Below, one piece after another: positions 12,986-21,772 of a stretch of DNA of 64,000 nucleotides. Numbering within the stretch: position 1 is the first letter of the stretch; the number at the start of each line of letters is the position of its first letter. The notes below the pieces were generated by a model. That model was not told the DNA's origin. It worked only from the letters and a program-made list of their open reading frames with translations, and made no database searches. Source of the DNA: a virus; the IMG/VR virus record IMGVR_UViG_3300049435_000061, positions 1-64,000 of that record, one strand, 5' to 3'. A program made the position numbers and the translations under genes.

Positions 12986-12991
12986 TGATGA

Positions 12992-13573
12992 TCACCTACT
13001 TGTAAGGACGTTCATTACTATAATGACGGCGGTCAAAACAAGACCGAGCACGCCGACCAGGTATCCCCAATTTTCTTTCCCGGTGACCTGTCGGGTGGTG
13101 GCCGCCTGAAACCCTTTGTCGATGGTCGACTGTATCCGTTTGACATGTTCGTCCAGCCCTGTGAATCGAGCATTGAATTTTTCATCTAAAGCACGGAACT
13201 GGGTGTCGGCTTCAACGCGCGAAATCAGTGTGGACTGAATGTCGGCCAGCTGTCCACGAAACTCGTTGACATTCTCAAACCGCTTCTCGTTGGCGGTGTT
13301 CGCTTTCTCCACAGCCTCTTTCGCAGCCAGAAGGGCTGCCTGCACAGCCTCTTTGTCGGCAGCTCGTGCGGTTTTCATCGCCTCCTGCTGGGACACGAAA
13401 GCCGCGTCGAGTGCTTTGGTTTGCGTCGTGTATCGCTCATCCAGCATTCTGCTAAGAGCATCTATCTGCGTTGCGGTCAAAGCGTTGGCGGCAGCCTGTT
13501 GCGTTCGCAGATGCAGAAACAGCAGGTCGGGTGTCCAACCGGACGGCTGCTGTTCGGTTTCACCAGACATCAT
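12992..13573 (-). CDS. Coiled-coil protein with C-terminal membrane anchor
   Basis: 193 aa, starting ATGATG at 13573. Residues ~30-150 are a long heptad-rich, Ala/Glu-rich coiled coil. The last 25 residues are one membrane helix (WGYLVGVLGLVLTAVIIVMNV). This tail-anchored topology near the holin is typical of actinophage lysis-region proteins, which may bridge membrane and wall like spanins. The start overlaps the previous stop. Confidence 0.7.
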   Translation of the reverse strand: MMSGETEQQPSGWTPDLLFLHLRTQQAAANALTATQIDALSRMLDERYTTQTKALDAAFVSQQEAMKTARAADKEAVQAALLAAKEAVEKANTANEKRFENVNEFRGQLADIQSTLISRVEADTQFRALDEKFNARFTGLDEHVKRIQSTIDKGFQAATTRQVTGKENWGYLVGVLGLVLTAVIIVMNVLTSR

Positions 13574-14043
13574 CGCTCCTGGTCTTCGGATTGCCTGGTC
13601 GTCTTGAGTGTTTGATCTTCTGCTTGCCGCTGTCGGGCATTCGCCTGCTGTTGAGCCAAAATGTCGTCGTCTTCACGGTTTCTGACTTGCATCAACTCCC
13701 GATCCTGCCTGTCCCGTTCCTCCCGATCCGGCCTGGGGCGAATGGTGGGCGGGCGGGGAAAGTCGGGCCGCTCGACGTGGATAATCTCATACGCACTGCG
13801 CATCCACGGCCCAATCTCGTCTTGCAGCAGCGACCACAGATAGTCAACATCTTGTGTGGTTGCCTGCCAGCGGTCACGCAGCTCCTCGTTTCGGTCATCG
13901 TCTGCCAGTTTACGTTTCAGCTCCAACCCGCGCAGCTGTTCATCGTTGAGCCGCTGCGTGCGCCTACTGGTTAGAACGGGAACGACGATGACGCCAAGCA
14001 ATGAGATGAACGCCACCACAAGGGGTATCCACCACGTGGTCAT
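13570..14043 (-). CDS. N-terminally anchored coiled-coil protein
   Basis: 157 aa from ATG 14043 (ATGA overlap; an upstream in-frame ATG is less likely). One N-terminal helix (IPLVVAFISLLGVIVVPVL) is followed by a charged Arg/Asp/Gln-rich coiled coil. The opposite anchoring to the neighbouring 193-aa protein suggests that the two could form a complex across the envelope. Confidence 0.65.
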   Translation of the reverse strand: MTTWWIPLVVAFISLLGVIVVPVLTSRRTQRLNDEQLRGLELKRKLADDDRNEELRDRWQATTQDVDYLWSLLQDEIGPWMRSAYEIIHVERPDFPRPPTIRPRPDREERDRQDRELMQVRNREDDDILAQQQANARQRQAEDQTLKTTRQSEDQER

Positions 14044-14555
14044 TGCTTCGCCCAATGCTCACATTCGGGATGGTTTTTGTAGTGCTGTATCCGCCAAATC
14101 TCTTTGATCACAACAGTGTCTATGTGGATCAGCGCGAAAAATATTCCAAACGACAAACCCAACGCCATCAGTTGCGGCCACAAAAGGTGGGCAACAAACG
14201 TCAACCGGTACAGGTAGAACCCGAGACTTGTCACCACCGACAGCTGCCCGAAAACACCGCAGCCGTACGGTGTGCGAAGATCCACGTTGGCGTCACGGAA
14301 AAATTTCCCGACACCCATGCAGCACGCTATCAGGCACAGACCCGATCCCCATACTATGAGCAGACCCAAAATCCTGTTGGCGTCCGGTGAAAGCAGGGGC
14401 AGCCCAACCATTGCTGGCCGCAACACGATAGCCAAACCGACCACCGACAAACCGAGGTGGACCCACACATACATCCGCGAATGGTCGATGCGCACCGGGA
14501 ACGACTTGTGTGCCCAACGGATATACCAGTCGCGCACACGGGTTTTCAGGTTCAT
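14040..14555 (-). CDS. Multi-pass membrane protein, 171 aa
   Basis: About four hydrophobic helices (starting near residues 28, 60, 100 and 125) and a basic N-terminus. Overlaps both neighbours by ATGA. Located in the lysis cluster; it could be a second holin or a membrane regulator. No family recognised. Confidence 0.7.
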   Translation of the reverse strand: MNLKTRVRDWYIRWAHKSFPVRIDHSRMYVWVHLGLSVVGLAIVLRPAMVGLPLLSPDANRILGLLIVWGSGLCLIACCMGVGKFFRDANVDLRTPYGCGVFGQLSVVTSLGFYLYRLTFVAHLLWPQLMALGLSFGIFFALIHIDTVVIKEIWRIQHYKNHPECEHWAKQ

Positions 14556-15007
14556 GGCAGCGGCACCTCCGGTACCGACACTGACGGCACCCCAATCGAC
14601 GGGTCCACAACAACTATGATCGGCGGAACCGTAACCAGTGGTGGCGACGCCGGATTGGTGGATGTTACGGTGCGCGGCGCGTCCTCCACCGGGGGCGACA
14701 CAACAACGGTGGCAGTCATGTTGCCCAACGGACCTGGCGGTACAACGGGCGTGCCAGGCGGCGTACCAGTTGGCGACGGCGGCAGGCGGCGGTCAACAAC
14801 AGCAGACGGTGACGCTGGCCCCACCATCGGAAGCACAACGCCGGGAGCGCCGAAGGCGGGCGCACCAGGCGGTAGCTGGTTTTCATTGGATGCGCCCAGC
14901 GTTGCCCATGAAACACCGACCAAAGTGAGGATTCCCGCCAACAGTACAGTCATGTCGTACCTAAACCTTTGCTGCTCAAGGCTTCTTGTTTCGACCTGCC
15001 GGTGCAT
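14552..15007 (-). CDS. Proline/valine-rich anchored protein
   Basis: Up to 151 aa. The ATG at 15007 directly follows the holin stop; an internal ATG at 14953 has a better ribosome site (AGGTACGAC). One N-terminal helix (MTVLLAGILTLVGVSWATLG) precedes a low-complexity extracellular Pro/Val/Thr/Ser-rich region to the end. It could span the cell wall. Start uncertain. Confidence 0.6.
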   Translation of the reverse strand: MHRQVETRSLEQQRFRYDMTVLLAGILTLVGVSWATLGASNENQLPPGAPAFGAPGVVLPMVGPASPSAVVDRRLPPSPTGTPPGTPVVPPGPLGNMTATVVVSPPVEDAPRTVTSTNPASPPLVTVPPIIVVVDPSIGVPSVSVPEVPLP

Positions 15008-15280
15008 TTATTTCTCGTGACGACCAGCGGTCCCGGTGGTGACCAGGGATGGGCTGTCGGAGCTACCGAGCGGGATGGAACCCAACGACGTCGCCACCGA
15101 CAGCACCGCGCCGGAAAGTGCAGCGCCGACAATGATCTTCCAGTCCAGGCTGTAGGCGTTGGCCACCGGTCCGACATGGTCGGCGACGACGACACCGGCA
15201 ACAAACTGGCCCGCCGTCTTGACGGCACGTTCTGCGACCTGCTTCCAAAAAATAAGTGTGAACATGGTGTTGCCTTTCAT
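15008..15280 (-). CDS. Holin, r1t-like
   Basis: 90 aa from ATG 15280 (ATGA overlap), or MFTLIF at 15265. FWKQVAERAVKTAGQFVAG, then a second helix WKIIVGAALSGAVLSVATSL matches the phage r1t holin pattern with two membrane segments and a short charged tail. It would make the membrane lesions that release or activate the lysins encoded at 21.8-23.0 kb. Confidence 0.8.
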   Translation of the reverse strand: MKGNTMFTLIFWKQVAERAVKTAGQFVAGVVVADHVGPVANAYSLDWKIIVGAALSGAVLSVATSLGSIPLGSSDSPSLVTTGTAGRHEK

Positions 15281-17241
15281 GGTGTTGCCGGGTTGTCCCG
15301 GTCGTCTTTGGGACGCTTGAAGATTCGGTTGTCGTCGGGTGTCCACAGGCGGTCGCCGCTGCGCACCGTCCCGCTGTTGGTGTCAACGGCGAAAGCGACA
15401 CGCCCACCGGGTCCAACTTTGAATGTGCGTGACGACGGAATGATCGGTCGTGCACCGCCGATGACGACGGGCACACCGAACACCAGCTCCGAGACGATGC
15501 TGGCGGGGGCGACGTCCTGGTTGAGCAGAAACAGGATGAACTGGCCGAACCGTTGGCCACTGTCGATGCCTGCCGGTGCGACAATGTAGGCCAGCGTTGC
15601 ATGGCCCGCCCGGTCGCTCGCCGGAATCGAGTGGGCGGCAACAATTGTTCCCAGCGTGACACCGCCCAACAACTCTGTTGAACCGATGCCTGCTGGCGTG
15701 ACAGTGACCGCGCCGGGCGTGGCGGCAGCCGCACCGAACGCCTCGACGCTGACAACGCCTGTGGGGCTGACTGTGACGGTGCCCGGTGTGACGGTGGGTG
15801 TGCCGAACCGGTCGACACCAGGAATCCCTGTCGGTGCGATGATGACCGCAGCTGTGACCGCTGGCGTGCCGAACCACTCATCGGATCGGATGCCTGCTGG
15901 CGTGACGGTGACGGTGCCCGGTGTGACGACTGTGCCGCCCAACGTTTCACCACTGACAATGCCGTGCAGGCTGAGGTTGACCACGCCAGGTGTGACGATG
16001 GGTGTGCCGAAACGGTCGACACCGGGAATGCCTGCCGGTGCAATGATGACAGTGAACGTAACTGCTGGCGTCCCGAACCGCTCATCAGGTCGAATGCCCG
16101 CTGGCGAGATGGTGACCGCGCCCGGTGTGATGACCTGTACACCGAACGCTTCGACGCTGACAATGCCTGTGGGGCCGACTGTGACGGTGCCCGGTGTGAC
16201 AATGGGTGTGCCGAACCGCTCGACACCGGGAATGGACGCCGGTGCGATGATGGACACGCCGGTCACCACCGATGGCCCACCCAAAAGTTCGCCTGTAGCA
16301 ATGCCCGCCGATGTGACATACAGGACGGTGGTGGGAACACCGATCTGCTCGACGCCGCCGATGCCGTTGGGTGCCACAATGTACGCGGTCGCCACCGACC
16401 CGAGCGCGGAGCCGCCGTCGATGCTGGCGGGCATCACCGCAAAGCCGAGTGCCGCGCTACCCAACTGTTGTGCGCTCGCGATACCGACCGGTGAGATTGT
16501 GACCGCACCCGGTGTGACGGCTAGTGCACCAGCGGCTTCGGTGCTGACAATGCCTGTCGGTGTGACAGTGACCGTACCGGGTGTGACAGTTGACGCACCT
16601 GGTCGTTCGTCGCTGGCAATGCCTGCTGCTGTGATGGCCACGCCAAGTGCGGTGCCACCCAGCCGTTCACCGCTGGCAACGCCTGTCGGTGCGACGTCTA
16701 TGGTGCCGGTGGTTGCGCCCAACCGTTCAGCACTTGCGATGGCTGCTGGGGCAACCGTGACCACACCGGGCGTGACTGTTTGCGCACCAGCGGTTTCCGC
16801 TGACGGGATGCCTGTCGGTGTGACGGTGGCCGTACCGGGTGCGACAGTTGGCGCACCTGCCCGTTCAGCGGTGGCAATGCCTGCCGGTGTGACAGTGACA
16901 GTGCCCGGTGTGACTGTTTGCGCACCAACGGCTTCCGTGCTGGCGATGCCTGCCGGTGTGACGTTGACGGTGCCGGTGGTTGCGCCTAAACGTTCGGCGG
17001 TGGGGATGCCTGTTGGTGCGACGGTGACAACGTTGGTCTGGGTGGCTACACCTAAACGTTCACCGCTGGCAATACCTGTTGGCGCGATGGTGACGGTGCC
17101 AGGTGTAACAGTCTGTACACCAGCGGCTTCCGCGCTCGCGATGCCTGCTGGTGCAATCGTCTGCGGCGGCCCACTCGTCGCGACAGGCCCAACAAGCGGC
17201 TTGTACGACGCTACTGGGTATGACCGCCCAGCGCGGGCCAT
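15277..17241 (-). CDS. Large 26-repeat structural protein
   Basis: 654 aa. From residue ~27 to ~590 it consists of about 26 tandem units of 20-23 residues with consensus xPxGIxSxExxGxxTVTPGTVTV, in which Gly-Ile, an acidic residue and a final beta-strand are the most constant. The regular period suggests a beta-solenoid or fibre. The C-terminal ~50 residues are basic and non-repetitive. Units vary between TVTPGTVTV and shorter spacers, implying unequal duplication. It lies between the lysins and holin with other appendage genes, so a host-contacting fibre or capsid/tail decoration is the best guess. Confidence 0.7.
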   Translation of the reverse strand: MARAGRSYPVASYKPLVGPVATSGPPQTIAPAGIASAEAAGVQTVTPGTVTIAPTGIASGERLGVATQTNVVTVAPTGIPTAERLGATTGTVNVTPAGIASTEAVGAQTVTPGTVTVTPAGIATAERAGAPTVAPGTATVTPTGIPSAETAGAQTVTPGVVTVAPAAIASAERLGATTGTIDVAPTGVASGERLGGTALGVAITAAGIASDERPGASTVTPGTVTVTPTGIVSTEAAGALAVTPGAVTISPVGIASAQQLGSAALGFAVMPASIDGGSALGSVATAYIVAPNGIGGVEQIGVPTTVLYVTSAGIATGELLGGPSVVTGVSIIAPASIPGVERFGTPIVTPGTVTVGPTGIVSVEAFGVQVITPGAVTISPAGIRPDERFGTPAVTFTVIIAPAGIPGVDRFGTPIVTPGVVNLSLHGIVSGETLGGTVVTPGTVTVTPAGIRSDEWFGTPAVTAAVIIAPTGIPGVDRFGTPTVTPGTVTVSPTGVVSVEAFGAAAATPGAVTVTPAGIGSTELLGGVTLGTIVAAHSIPASDRAGHATLAYIVAPAGIDSGQRFGQFILFLLNQDVAPASIVSELVFGVPVVIGGARPIIPSSRTFKVGPGGRVAFAVDTNSGTVRSGDRLWTPDDNRIFKRPKDDRDNPATP

Positions 17242-17244
17242 CGG

Positions 17245-17736
17245 TTATTCTTCCCAGACGATGTAGCAGACGGCGTTGATGGCCACGGCGGTGTTCATTC
17301 GGATACGACAAATGTCGTTGGCCGCAACACCGGGTTCACGGTCGAGCGGGAACTGTTTCGAGTACGACTGTGCCCACTGTTCGGAGAAATCCAGAATCCT
17401 TGTGGCGGTGATAGTTCCCTCGGCGGACGCGGTGAAACCGGTTGCCGTCGTACCCAACGATGCAAGGGATGCAGCGCCACCCGAATCGTCATATTTCATA
17501 ACGTCGTTGGCACCGGCAGCGGTGACGGTGGCTGCCACGGTGCCAGATGTCATGAGACCAACCTCCACAACCGCCGTGGGGACGGTGGCGAAGCTGTAGC
17601 CCCATTCGATGATGGCGATAGGTGTGGTCGGTTTCAGTTGAAGCATCGTCTTCAAAACGGTGCCGGTGGTGACCGGCGTGAAGTTGCCCGTGGTAGGCAT
17701 CGCCTGGTTCCACAGGATGAAACGTCTACGTGCCAT
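17245..17736 (-). CDS. Structural beta-rich protein, 163 aa
   Basis: ATG at 17736. Thr/Ala/Val-rich with alternating strands and no cysteine cluster; ends CYIVWEE. Resembles virion appendage or decoration subunits in composition. It is 3 nt upstream of the 26-repeat gene. No family recognised. Confidence 0.6.
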   Translation of the reverse strand: MARRRFILWNQAMPTTGNFTPVTTGTVLKTMLQLKPTTPIAIIEWGYSFATVPTAVVEVGLMTSGTVAATVTAAGANDVMKYDDSGGAASLASLGTTATGFTASAEGTITATRILDFSEQWAQSYSKQFPLDREPGVAANDICRIRMNTAVAINAVCYIVWEE

Positions 17737-17748
17737 TCATGTTCTCCC

Positions 17749-18453
17749 TCAATAGTTTAGGGACCGTGCGATCGCAATGGACAGTTGATTGTCAACGGCG
17801 GGCACCGATGATGCCGGTGGTATCGGAAGCAGCGCACCCAGCCAGGCTCCCGCCGATGTGTTGGTGGCAATGGTGGATGTTATCGAGCCGGACGCACCTG
17901 CCGCCGCCTTAACCAACGTGTCGACTGCCATGTTGCCGTTGAGGTCGCCACCGTCATAGCGTTCCGTCATACCGGTGGCGGCGGTGTATTGACCACCACC
18001 GAACCCTGAACCCGACCAGACGAGAAGTCGGTCGGTACCTGTGGTGGTGACCGACACTGCCGGGATACTGCCATCGGCGGTGGTTGTTTTTATCGCCGAG
18101 TTAAGCACGTCGAACGGGACGCCCGTTTTAATGCAACCGGTGAAACGAAGGGCCACCCCGTTGCGCCACGCCGCTGCGGTCTGGATGGTGAAATTGTATG
18201 TGCCAGAATCGGCTCCGGTTGCCCGCTTCCAAAAGATGTGCATGTTGTGCGCTTGGGTTCCGGTGACCACCACTGGTGAGTTGGTGACTTGCGTGAACCC
18301 GCTTGGCATGGTGACAGCGTTGGTGTTTTCTTTGTACAGAAACGCCAAGATAATGTCGTCAACAGCGACACTGGCGGGAACCGGAATGTTGCTTGCGGTG
18401 GCACTTGCACCACCCAGTTCCGTTCCGGCACTGCCGAAGGCGGGTGCTGCCAC
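17749..18453 (-). CDS. Beta-sandwich virion appendage protein, 234 aa
   Basis: GTG at 18453 overlaps the stop of the secreted protein gene. The order VDDIILAFLYKE, GFTQVTNSPV, MHIFWKRATGADSGTYNFT and DRLLVWSGSG is a jelly-roll-like pattern found in many phage minor tail/appendage proteins. Function inferred from composition and position. Confidence 0.65.
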   Translation of the reverse strand: MAAPAFGSAGTELGGASATASNIPVPASVAVDDIILAFLYKENTNAVTMPSGFTQVTNSPVVVTGTQAHNMHIFWKRATGADSGTYNFTIQTAAAWRNGVALRFTGCIKTGVPFDVLNSAIKTTTADGSIPAVSVTTTGTDRLLVWSGSGFGGGQYTAATGMTERYDGGDLNGNMAVDTLVKAAAGASGSITSTIATNTSAGAWLGALLPIPPASSVPAVDNQLSIAIARSLNY

Positions 18454-19146
18454 CTACGGTACCCGGCACACGCCGTTGCTCATCAACGGACGCAGATCGA
18501 CCGGCCTGTTGGGATCAGGATTTTTGATGATGGTCTCACTAGAGCCGTTGGGTAGAGCGTTCTCACATTGAGCCACTTGTTGATTGGTACCTGACGGCTC
18601 AAGCCACAAATCCACATGGTTGCCCGAAAAGTTGCAGCCACAAAAATCTTCCATGATGTAGTACCGCTGCAACTTTGGTACATAGATGCGGGTACCGGGC
18701 GGGAAAACGCTGGTGTCCTCGGTGGCGAAGGTCTGCGGGTCTTGATATGTCCCCGTGCCCCCTGCCTGCTGATGTCGTGGCGGCGAACCAGGGTAGGCGA
18801 TGGCACGCGACCCTGGCGGATCATTGTCGGGTGCCGAATACCAGGTGATCCGACCGGACAACGTCGTGCCGCTCGACGGCACCGTGGTCGTCGTCGTTGT
18901 CGTCGGTACCGTGGTCGTCGTGGTCGTTGTCGACGGCGTCGTGGTGGTTGTCGTGGTAGTGGTTGACGGCCGCGTGGTCGACGTCGTGGTGGTTGTTGAC
19001 GGCGGCGTGGTCGGCGTTGGTGTGGCGCACAGGCGCGGGAACCAAATGCAGTACCAGGGTGCAGCACTGGCAGATGGTGTGCACAACACCAACCCAACCG
19101 CGACAACAATCGCCGTGAACGCGGCAAGCAACCGTGCCCTACTCAC
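18454..19146 (-). CDS. Secreted protein with Thr-rich linker and RlpA/expansin-like domain
   Basis: 230 aa from GTG 19146. Signal peptide (residues 1-28, cleavage near ASA-AP), CIWFPRLC pair, a ~50-residue almost pure Thr/Ser/Pro linker, then from ~residue 98 a double-psi beta-barrel-like domain: ITWYSAPDNDPPGSRAIAY, FPPGTRIYV and YYIMEDFCGCN with HVDLWL. The Thr run is low-complexity DNA (GTGGTCGTC-type repeats). Such domains bind or cleave peptidoglycan. A secreted, not virion, location is suggested by the signal peptide. Confidence 0.7.
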   Translation of the reverse strand: MSRARLLAAFTAIVVAVGLVLCTPSASAAPWYCIWFPRLCATPTPTTPPSTTTTTSTTRPSTTTTTTTTTPSTTTTTTTVPTTTTTTTVPSSGTTLSGRITWYSAPDNDPPGSRAIAYPGSPPRHQQAGGTGTYQDPQTFATEDTSVFPPGTRIYVPKLQRYYIMEDFCGCNFSGNHVDLWLEPSGTNQQVAQCENALPNGSSETIIKNPDPNRPVDLRPLMSNGVCRVP

Positions 19147-20009
19147 AGCTTGAAAATCTTGTTAACGCCGGTATCCCAGGTGACGCTGATGTTGCCGCCG
19201 TTTGGTGTGACCGGCAGACCGGCCCCGGTGGCGGGTGCGTCTGCGCGGGAACCGGCTGTGACGATGGCAGCCAAAGCAGTGACCGTCACGGTGCGGTCAC
19301 CCGCATTGGCCAGGGCGGACAGTGTGGCGCTGGCACCGTTAGAAAATGTCAGCACAGTGCCGTTGGGGATACCGGCTGACAGACGTTCCACGGCGATGGT
19401 GGTGGCCGATGCTGCCGCCTGCGCGGCGCAGGTGACGATGTGGCGTCCGTCGATGAGTGCCACCATGCGGGAGGTTGAGGGGGTGCCGGTGTCCCGATAG
19501 AGGCCAACAGCTTCCACGGTGGCACCCGACACGGTCGGGAATGTCAGGTTGCCTGCGCTGGCCACGCCAGAGGTCACACCGGGTGTGGCGATGGCCTGTC
19601 CGGTGCCGACGTTGCAGGCGTCGAAGTCGTCCCAGTTGTCACCGGCTGCGGACGGCCCGAGGCACACCGCATAGCCGCCGCTGGTGTAGGCGGCTGAACC
19701 GACAACGTTGGTGCCGATGATCGGGTCTGTCAGCTCCATTGTGTTGGCGGCGACGTTGGCGATTTTCCACAAGCCGTTGGCTGCCAGGTTGCCGCCGACA
19801 CCGCCGATCACAACGAGGTCGCCGTTGGCGAAACCGTGTGCGGTGGCGGTGATGACGATGGGTGTAGCATTGGTCGCCGCCGTGACCGCTTTCACGCCCG
19901 TGTCGGCGGTGTTGAGGTCCATCAGCGCGCCTTTGAACGCCTGCGTATCCCAGTCGAGTGTTCCATCCAGAAAGCCTTCACGGCCTTTCTCGAACAGTGC
20001 GTTGGCCAT
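19143..20009 (-). CDS. Virion structural protein, 288 aa
   Basis: Begins MANALFEKGREGFLDGTLDW, a typical start of actinophage minor structural proteins, with ITATAHGFANGDLVVIGGVGG, an internal module seen in tail fibre-type proteins. Beta-rich and Gly/Thr/Ala-rich throughout. Overlaps the secreted protein gene by 4 nt. Confidence 0.65.
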   Translation of the reverse strand: MANALFEKGREGFLDGTLDWDTQAFKGALMDLNTADTGVKAVTAATNATPIVITATAHGFANGDLVVIGGVGGNLAANGLWKIANVAANTMELTDPIIGTNVVGSAAYTSGGYAVCLGPSAAGDNWDDFDACNVGTGQAIATPGVTSGVASAGNLTFPTVSGATVEAVGLYRDTGTPSTSRMVALIDGRHIVTCAAQAAASATTIAVERLSAGIPNGTVLTFSNGASATLSALANAGDRTVTVTALAAIVTAGSRADAPATGAGLPVTPNGGNISVTWDTGVNKIFKL

Positions 20010-20291
20010 CTATGTCTCCGAAATTAGTAGGATCAGGGTTTGATCGTCTTGCTCCCCGTTGGCCGTGGTGATGTGGCAGGGGATCAAGTATTCGACGCCA
20101 GCTGTGGCACCGGCTGCGGACAGGCGCACAACCGATGCCGTATCGGTGTGCGACTCTGAAATCTTGGTGATACCGGCAGGCGGTGTCCACACTGACGTCG
20201 CAATAGTGTCGTCGGTCGACAGGTCAGCTGACCAGTCGATGTCGAAATCTCGGACTGCGTTGCGGTCCATCACTTTTGCGAACACCGCCAC
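20010..20291 (-). CDS. Small beta-sandwich structural protein, 93 aa
   Basis: GTG 20291 is preferred because AGGAGG lies just upstream; longer in-frame starts would overlap the previous gene. DIDWSADLSTDDTIATSVW and AGVEYLIPCHITTANG resemble the Ig-like domain often used in phage appendages. Adjacent to the 288-aa structural gene. Confidence 0.65.
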   Translation of the reverse strand: MAVFAKVMDRNAVRDFDIDWSADLSTDDTIATSVWTPPAGITKISESHTDTASVVRLSAAGATAGVEYLIPCHITTANGEQDDQTLILLISET

Positions 20292-20305
20292 CGGAATCTT
20301 TCCTC

Positions 20306-20491
20306 CTATTTCACGGGGTCGAGCAGGCGGGTTGCCCACTCCCCCACTGTTTCTGTGGGTGCCGCCACCGCGTGTTTGCAGTGCAGAAACGGCGGGTCAC
20401 CCGGCTCGCTGTGCATCCAAACGGTCTGGCCGTCCGCATCTTTCAGCAGAAGCAGCCGAACCCCACAGCCTTTGTTTTTGCACCGTTTCAC
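20306..20491 (-). CDS. Small zinc-binding protein, 61 aa
   Basis: GTG 20491 overlaps the TGA of the hydrolase gene. CKNKGC near the start and LHCKH further on give a Cys3/His-type zinc site. Function unknown. Confidence 0.6.
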   Translation of the reverse strand: MKRCKNKGCGVRLLLLKDADGQTVWMHSEPGDPPFLHCKHAVAAPTETVGEWATRLLDPVK

Positions 20492-21312
20492 GGCACTAGC
20501 GCGTCCGGCACTGGTGGGTTGACCACCGGATTGTCAGCTGGCGGAACAACACCGGGAAGCGGGTCACCGTAGAAATTGTTGGTGACATTGTTCTCATCGA
20601 CGTAGCTGCCGGTGATCGGCCCGTTCGGCACGTTGTGCTGCGGCGGAATGTCTTGCACCCCGTCACCATTAGTGTCTGCACCGTTGATGGTGGACAGCTG
20701 CGTAATCTCAGCCCACGGCGGCTGACCACCGTTGGACCCGTACGCATCGTTGACGTCGTTGCGGTTCTCACTGTTGGGCACCACCGGAAGGTTCGCCGGG
20801 ACACCGATAACCGCAGCGCCGACATTGATGCCCACACCAATCGGACCTGGTGTCGGCCCGAAAACGCCAGGGTCACCCCAGGCGTTGCCGTTGGTGATCA
20901 GGCGGGTGTTGCTACCCGGCTGGTCAGCGCCGACATCACTGGCGACCTGAATCGCCGGGGCGTCGCCGTAGGAGAACCCTTCGATCACGCACCGACTACC
21001 ATTTGCACAATGCTGATCCCAGGCGGCTCGCGTGGCGGCAACCCCTTGATTGAAGGCATCGTTGGGTGTGGTGCTGCCCGAGAACGGTGCAAAGTCGCCG
21101 TCACAGGTGCCGTAGGCAACCGGTACCGGGTCACCCTGCAAGCGGCCTTGGGCCGCAATAGTGTTGGCCAGCCCTTGACTTGTGCAGTCGGTGTTGCCAC
21201 CGACGATGATGTGGGTGTCGGCACTGGCGAAGCCTGAACCGAACAGCAGGCACGCCAGTGCGGCGAGGCCCGCCAGTAGTACGCCGAAACCGGCGCGTCT
21301 GACTGCGTTCAC
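20488..21312 (-). CDS. Secreted serine hydrolase, PE-PPE/cutinase-like (possible LysB analogue)
   Basis: 274 aa from GTG 21312 with AAGGAAAAC upstream. A clear signal peptide (FGVLLAGLAALACLLFGSG, cleavage near ASA-D). The alpha/beta-hydrolase nucleophile elbow G-F-S-Y-G lies near residue ~112 (EGFSYGDAPA). The C-terminus is Pro/Asp-rich. Similar folds are PE-PPE-domain and cutinase-like esterases that act on mycolate or wax esters, so it may help disrupt a mycolic outer membrane. Catalytic Asp and His cannot be assigned with certainty. Isolated by the 21371 terminator. Confidence 0.7.
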   Translation of the reverse strand: MNAVRRAGFGVLLAGLAALACLLFGSGFASADTHIIVGGNTDCTSQGLANTIAAQGRLQGDPVPVAYGTCDGDFAPFSGSTTPNDAFNQGVAATRAAWDQHCANGSRCVIEGFSYGDAPAIQVASDVGADQPGSNTRLITNGNAWGDPGVFGPTPGPIGVGINVGAAVIGVPANLPVVPNSENRNDVNDAYGSNGGQPPWAEITQLSTINGADTNGDGVQDIPPQHNVPNGPITGSYVDENNVTNNFYGDPLPGVVPPADNPVVNPPVPDALVP

Positions 21313-21370
21313 TGTGTTTTCCTTACCTTTAACTGCTCCACCCGACGTGGGCGGATGATCTGTGCACACC

Positions 21371-21407
21371 AAAAAGCCCGACCCCTCTTTGTGTGAAGGC
21401 CGGGCTT
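21371..21407 (-). terminator. Intrinsic terminator after the 110-aa gene
   Basis: Minus strand AAGCCCG/CGGGCTT stem with a 20-nt loop followed by TTTTTGG. It would end or attenuate transcripts leaving the lysin cluster. Confidence 0.75.
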
Positions 21408-21422
21408 GGGTGTTGCTGCGGT

Positions 21423-21755
21423 TTAACCTGTTTGGTTCATCCGCTTCTGTACAGACTTGAAGATTCCCACGGCGAACGCATCGTTGGCCGGAAGTTTGCC
21501 TGCCGCACCAAGGTTCACCGTTTCCACCGAGAACGGGTCGTGACATTCCACCGCAAGCCAGAAGATGAGGTGGTCGTAGGCGTGGCCGTTGGTGAACAAC
21601 GCCATACCGGTGGTGTCGTCGACACCGTCGTTGGTGCGGCGACACGTGGCACGCGAAATCCACTTGCCACCCTGAGTGATTCCGGGGATGTCGCCGATGT
21701 TTTTGTACGACGTTGTCTTGTCGTACATTTCGTTGAACATGTCTTGGTTGCTCAT
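21423..21755 (-). CDS. Hypothetical protein, 110 aa
   Basis: Start MSNQDMFNEMYD at 21755 with GAAAGGC upstream. Mixed alpha/beta, soluble, one Cys pair far apart. Located directly after the C39 lysin subunit and before a terminator, so a lysis accessory or virion role is possible. No family recognised. Confidence 0.65.
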   Translation of the reverse strand: MSNQDMFNEMYDKTTSYKNIGDIPGITQGGKWISRATCRRTNDGVDDTTGMALFTNGHAYDHLIFWLAVECHDPFSVETVNLGAAGKLPANDAFAVGIFKSVQKRMNQTG

Positions 21756-21772
21756 TTGACTGCCTTTCGTTT

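Noticed and set aside
15656-17266. 536-codon plus-strand ORF antisense to the 26-repeat gene
   Set aside because: It is a mirror of the repetitive coding sequence with no ribosome site; the minus strand has the operon context and the sensible protein.
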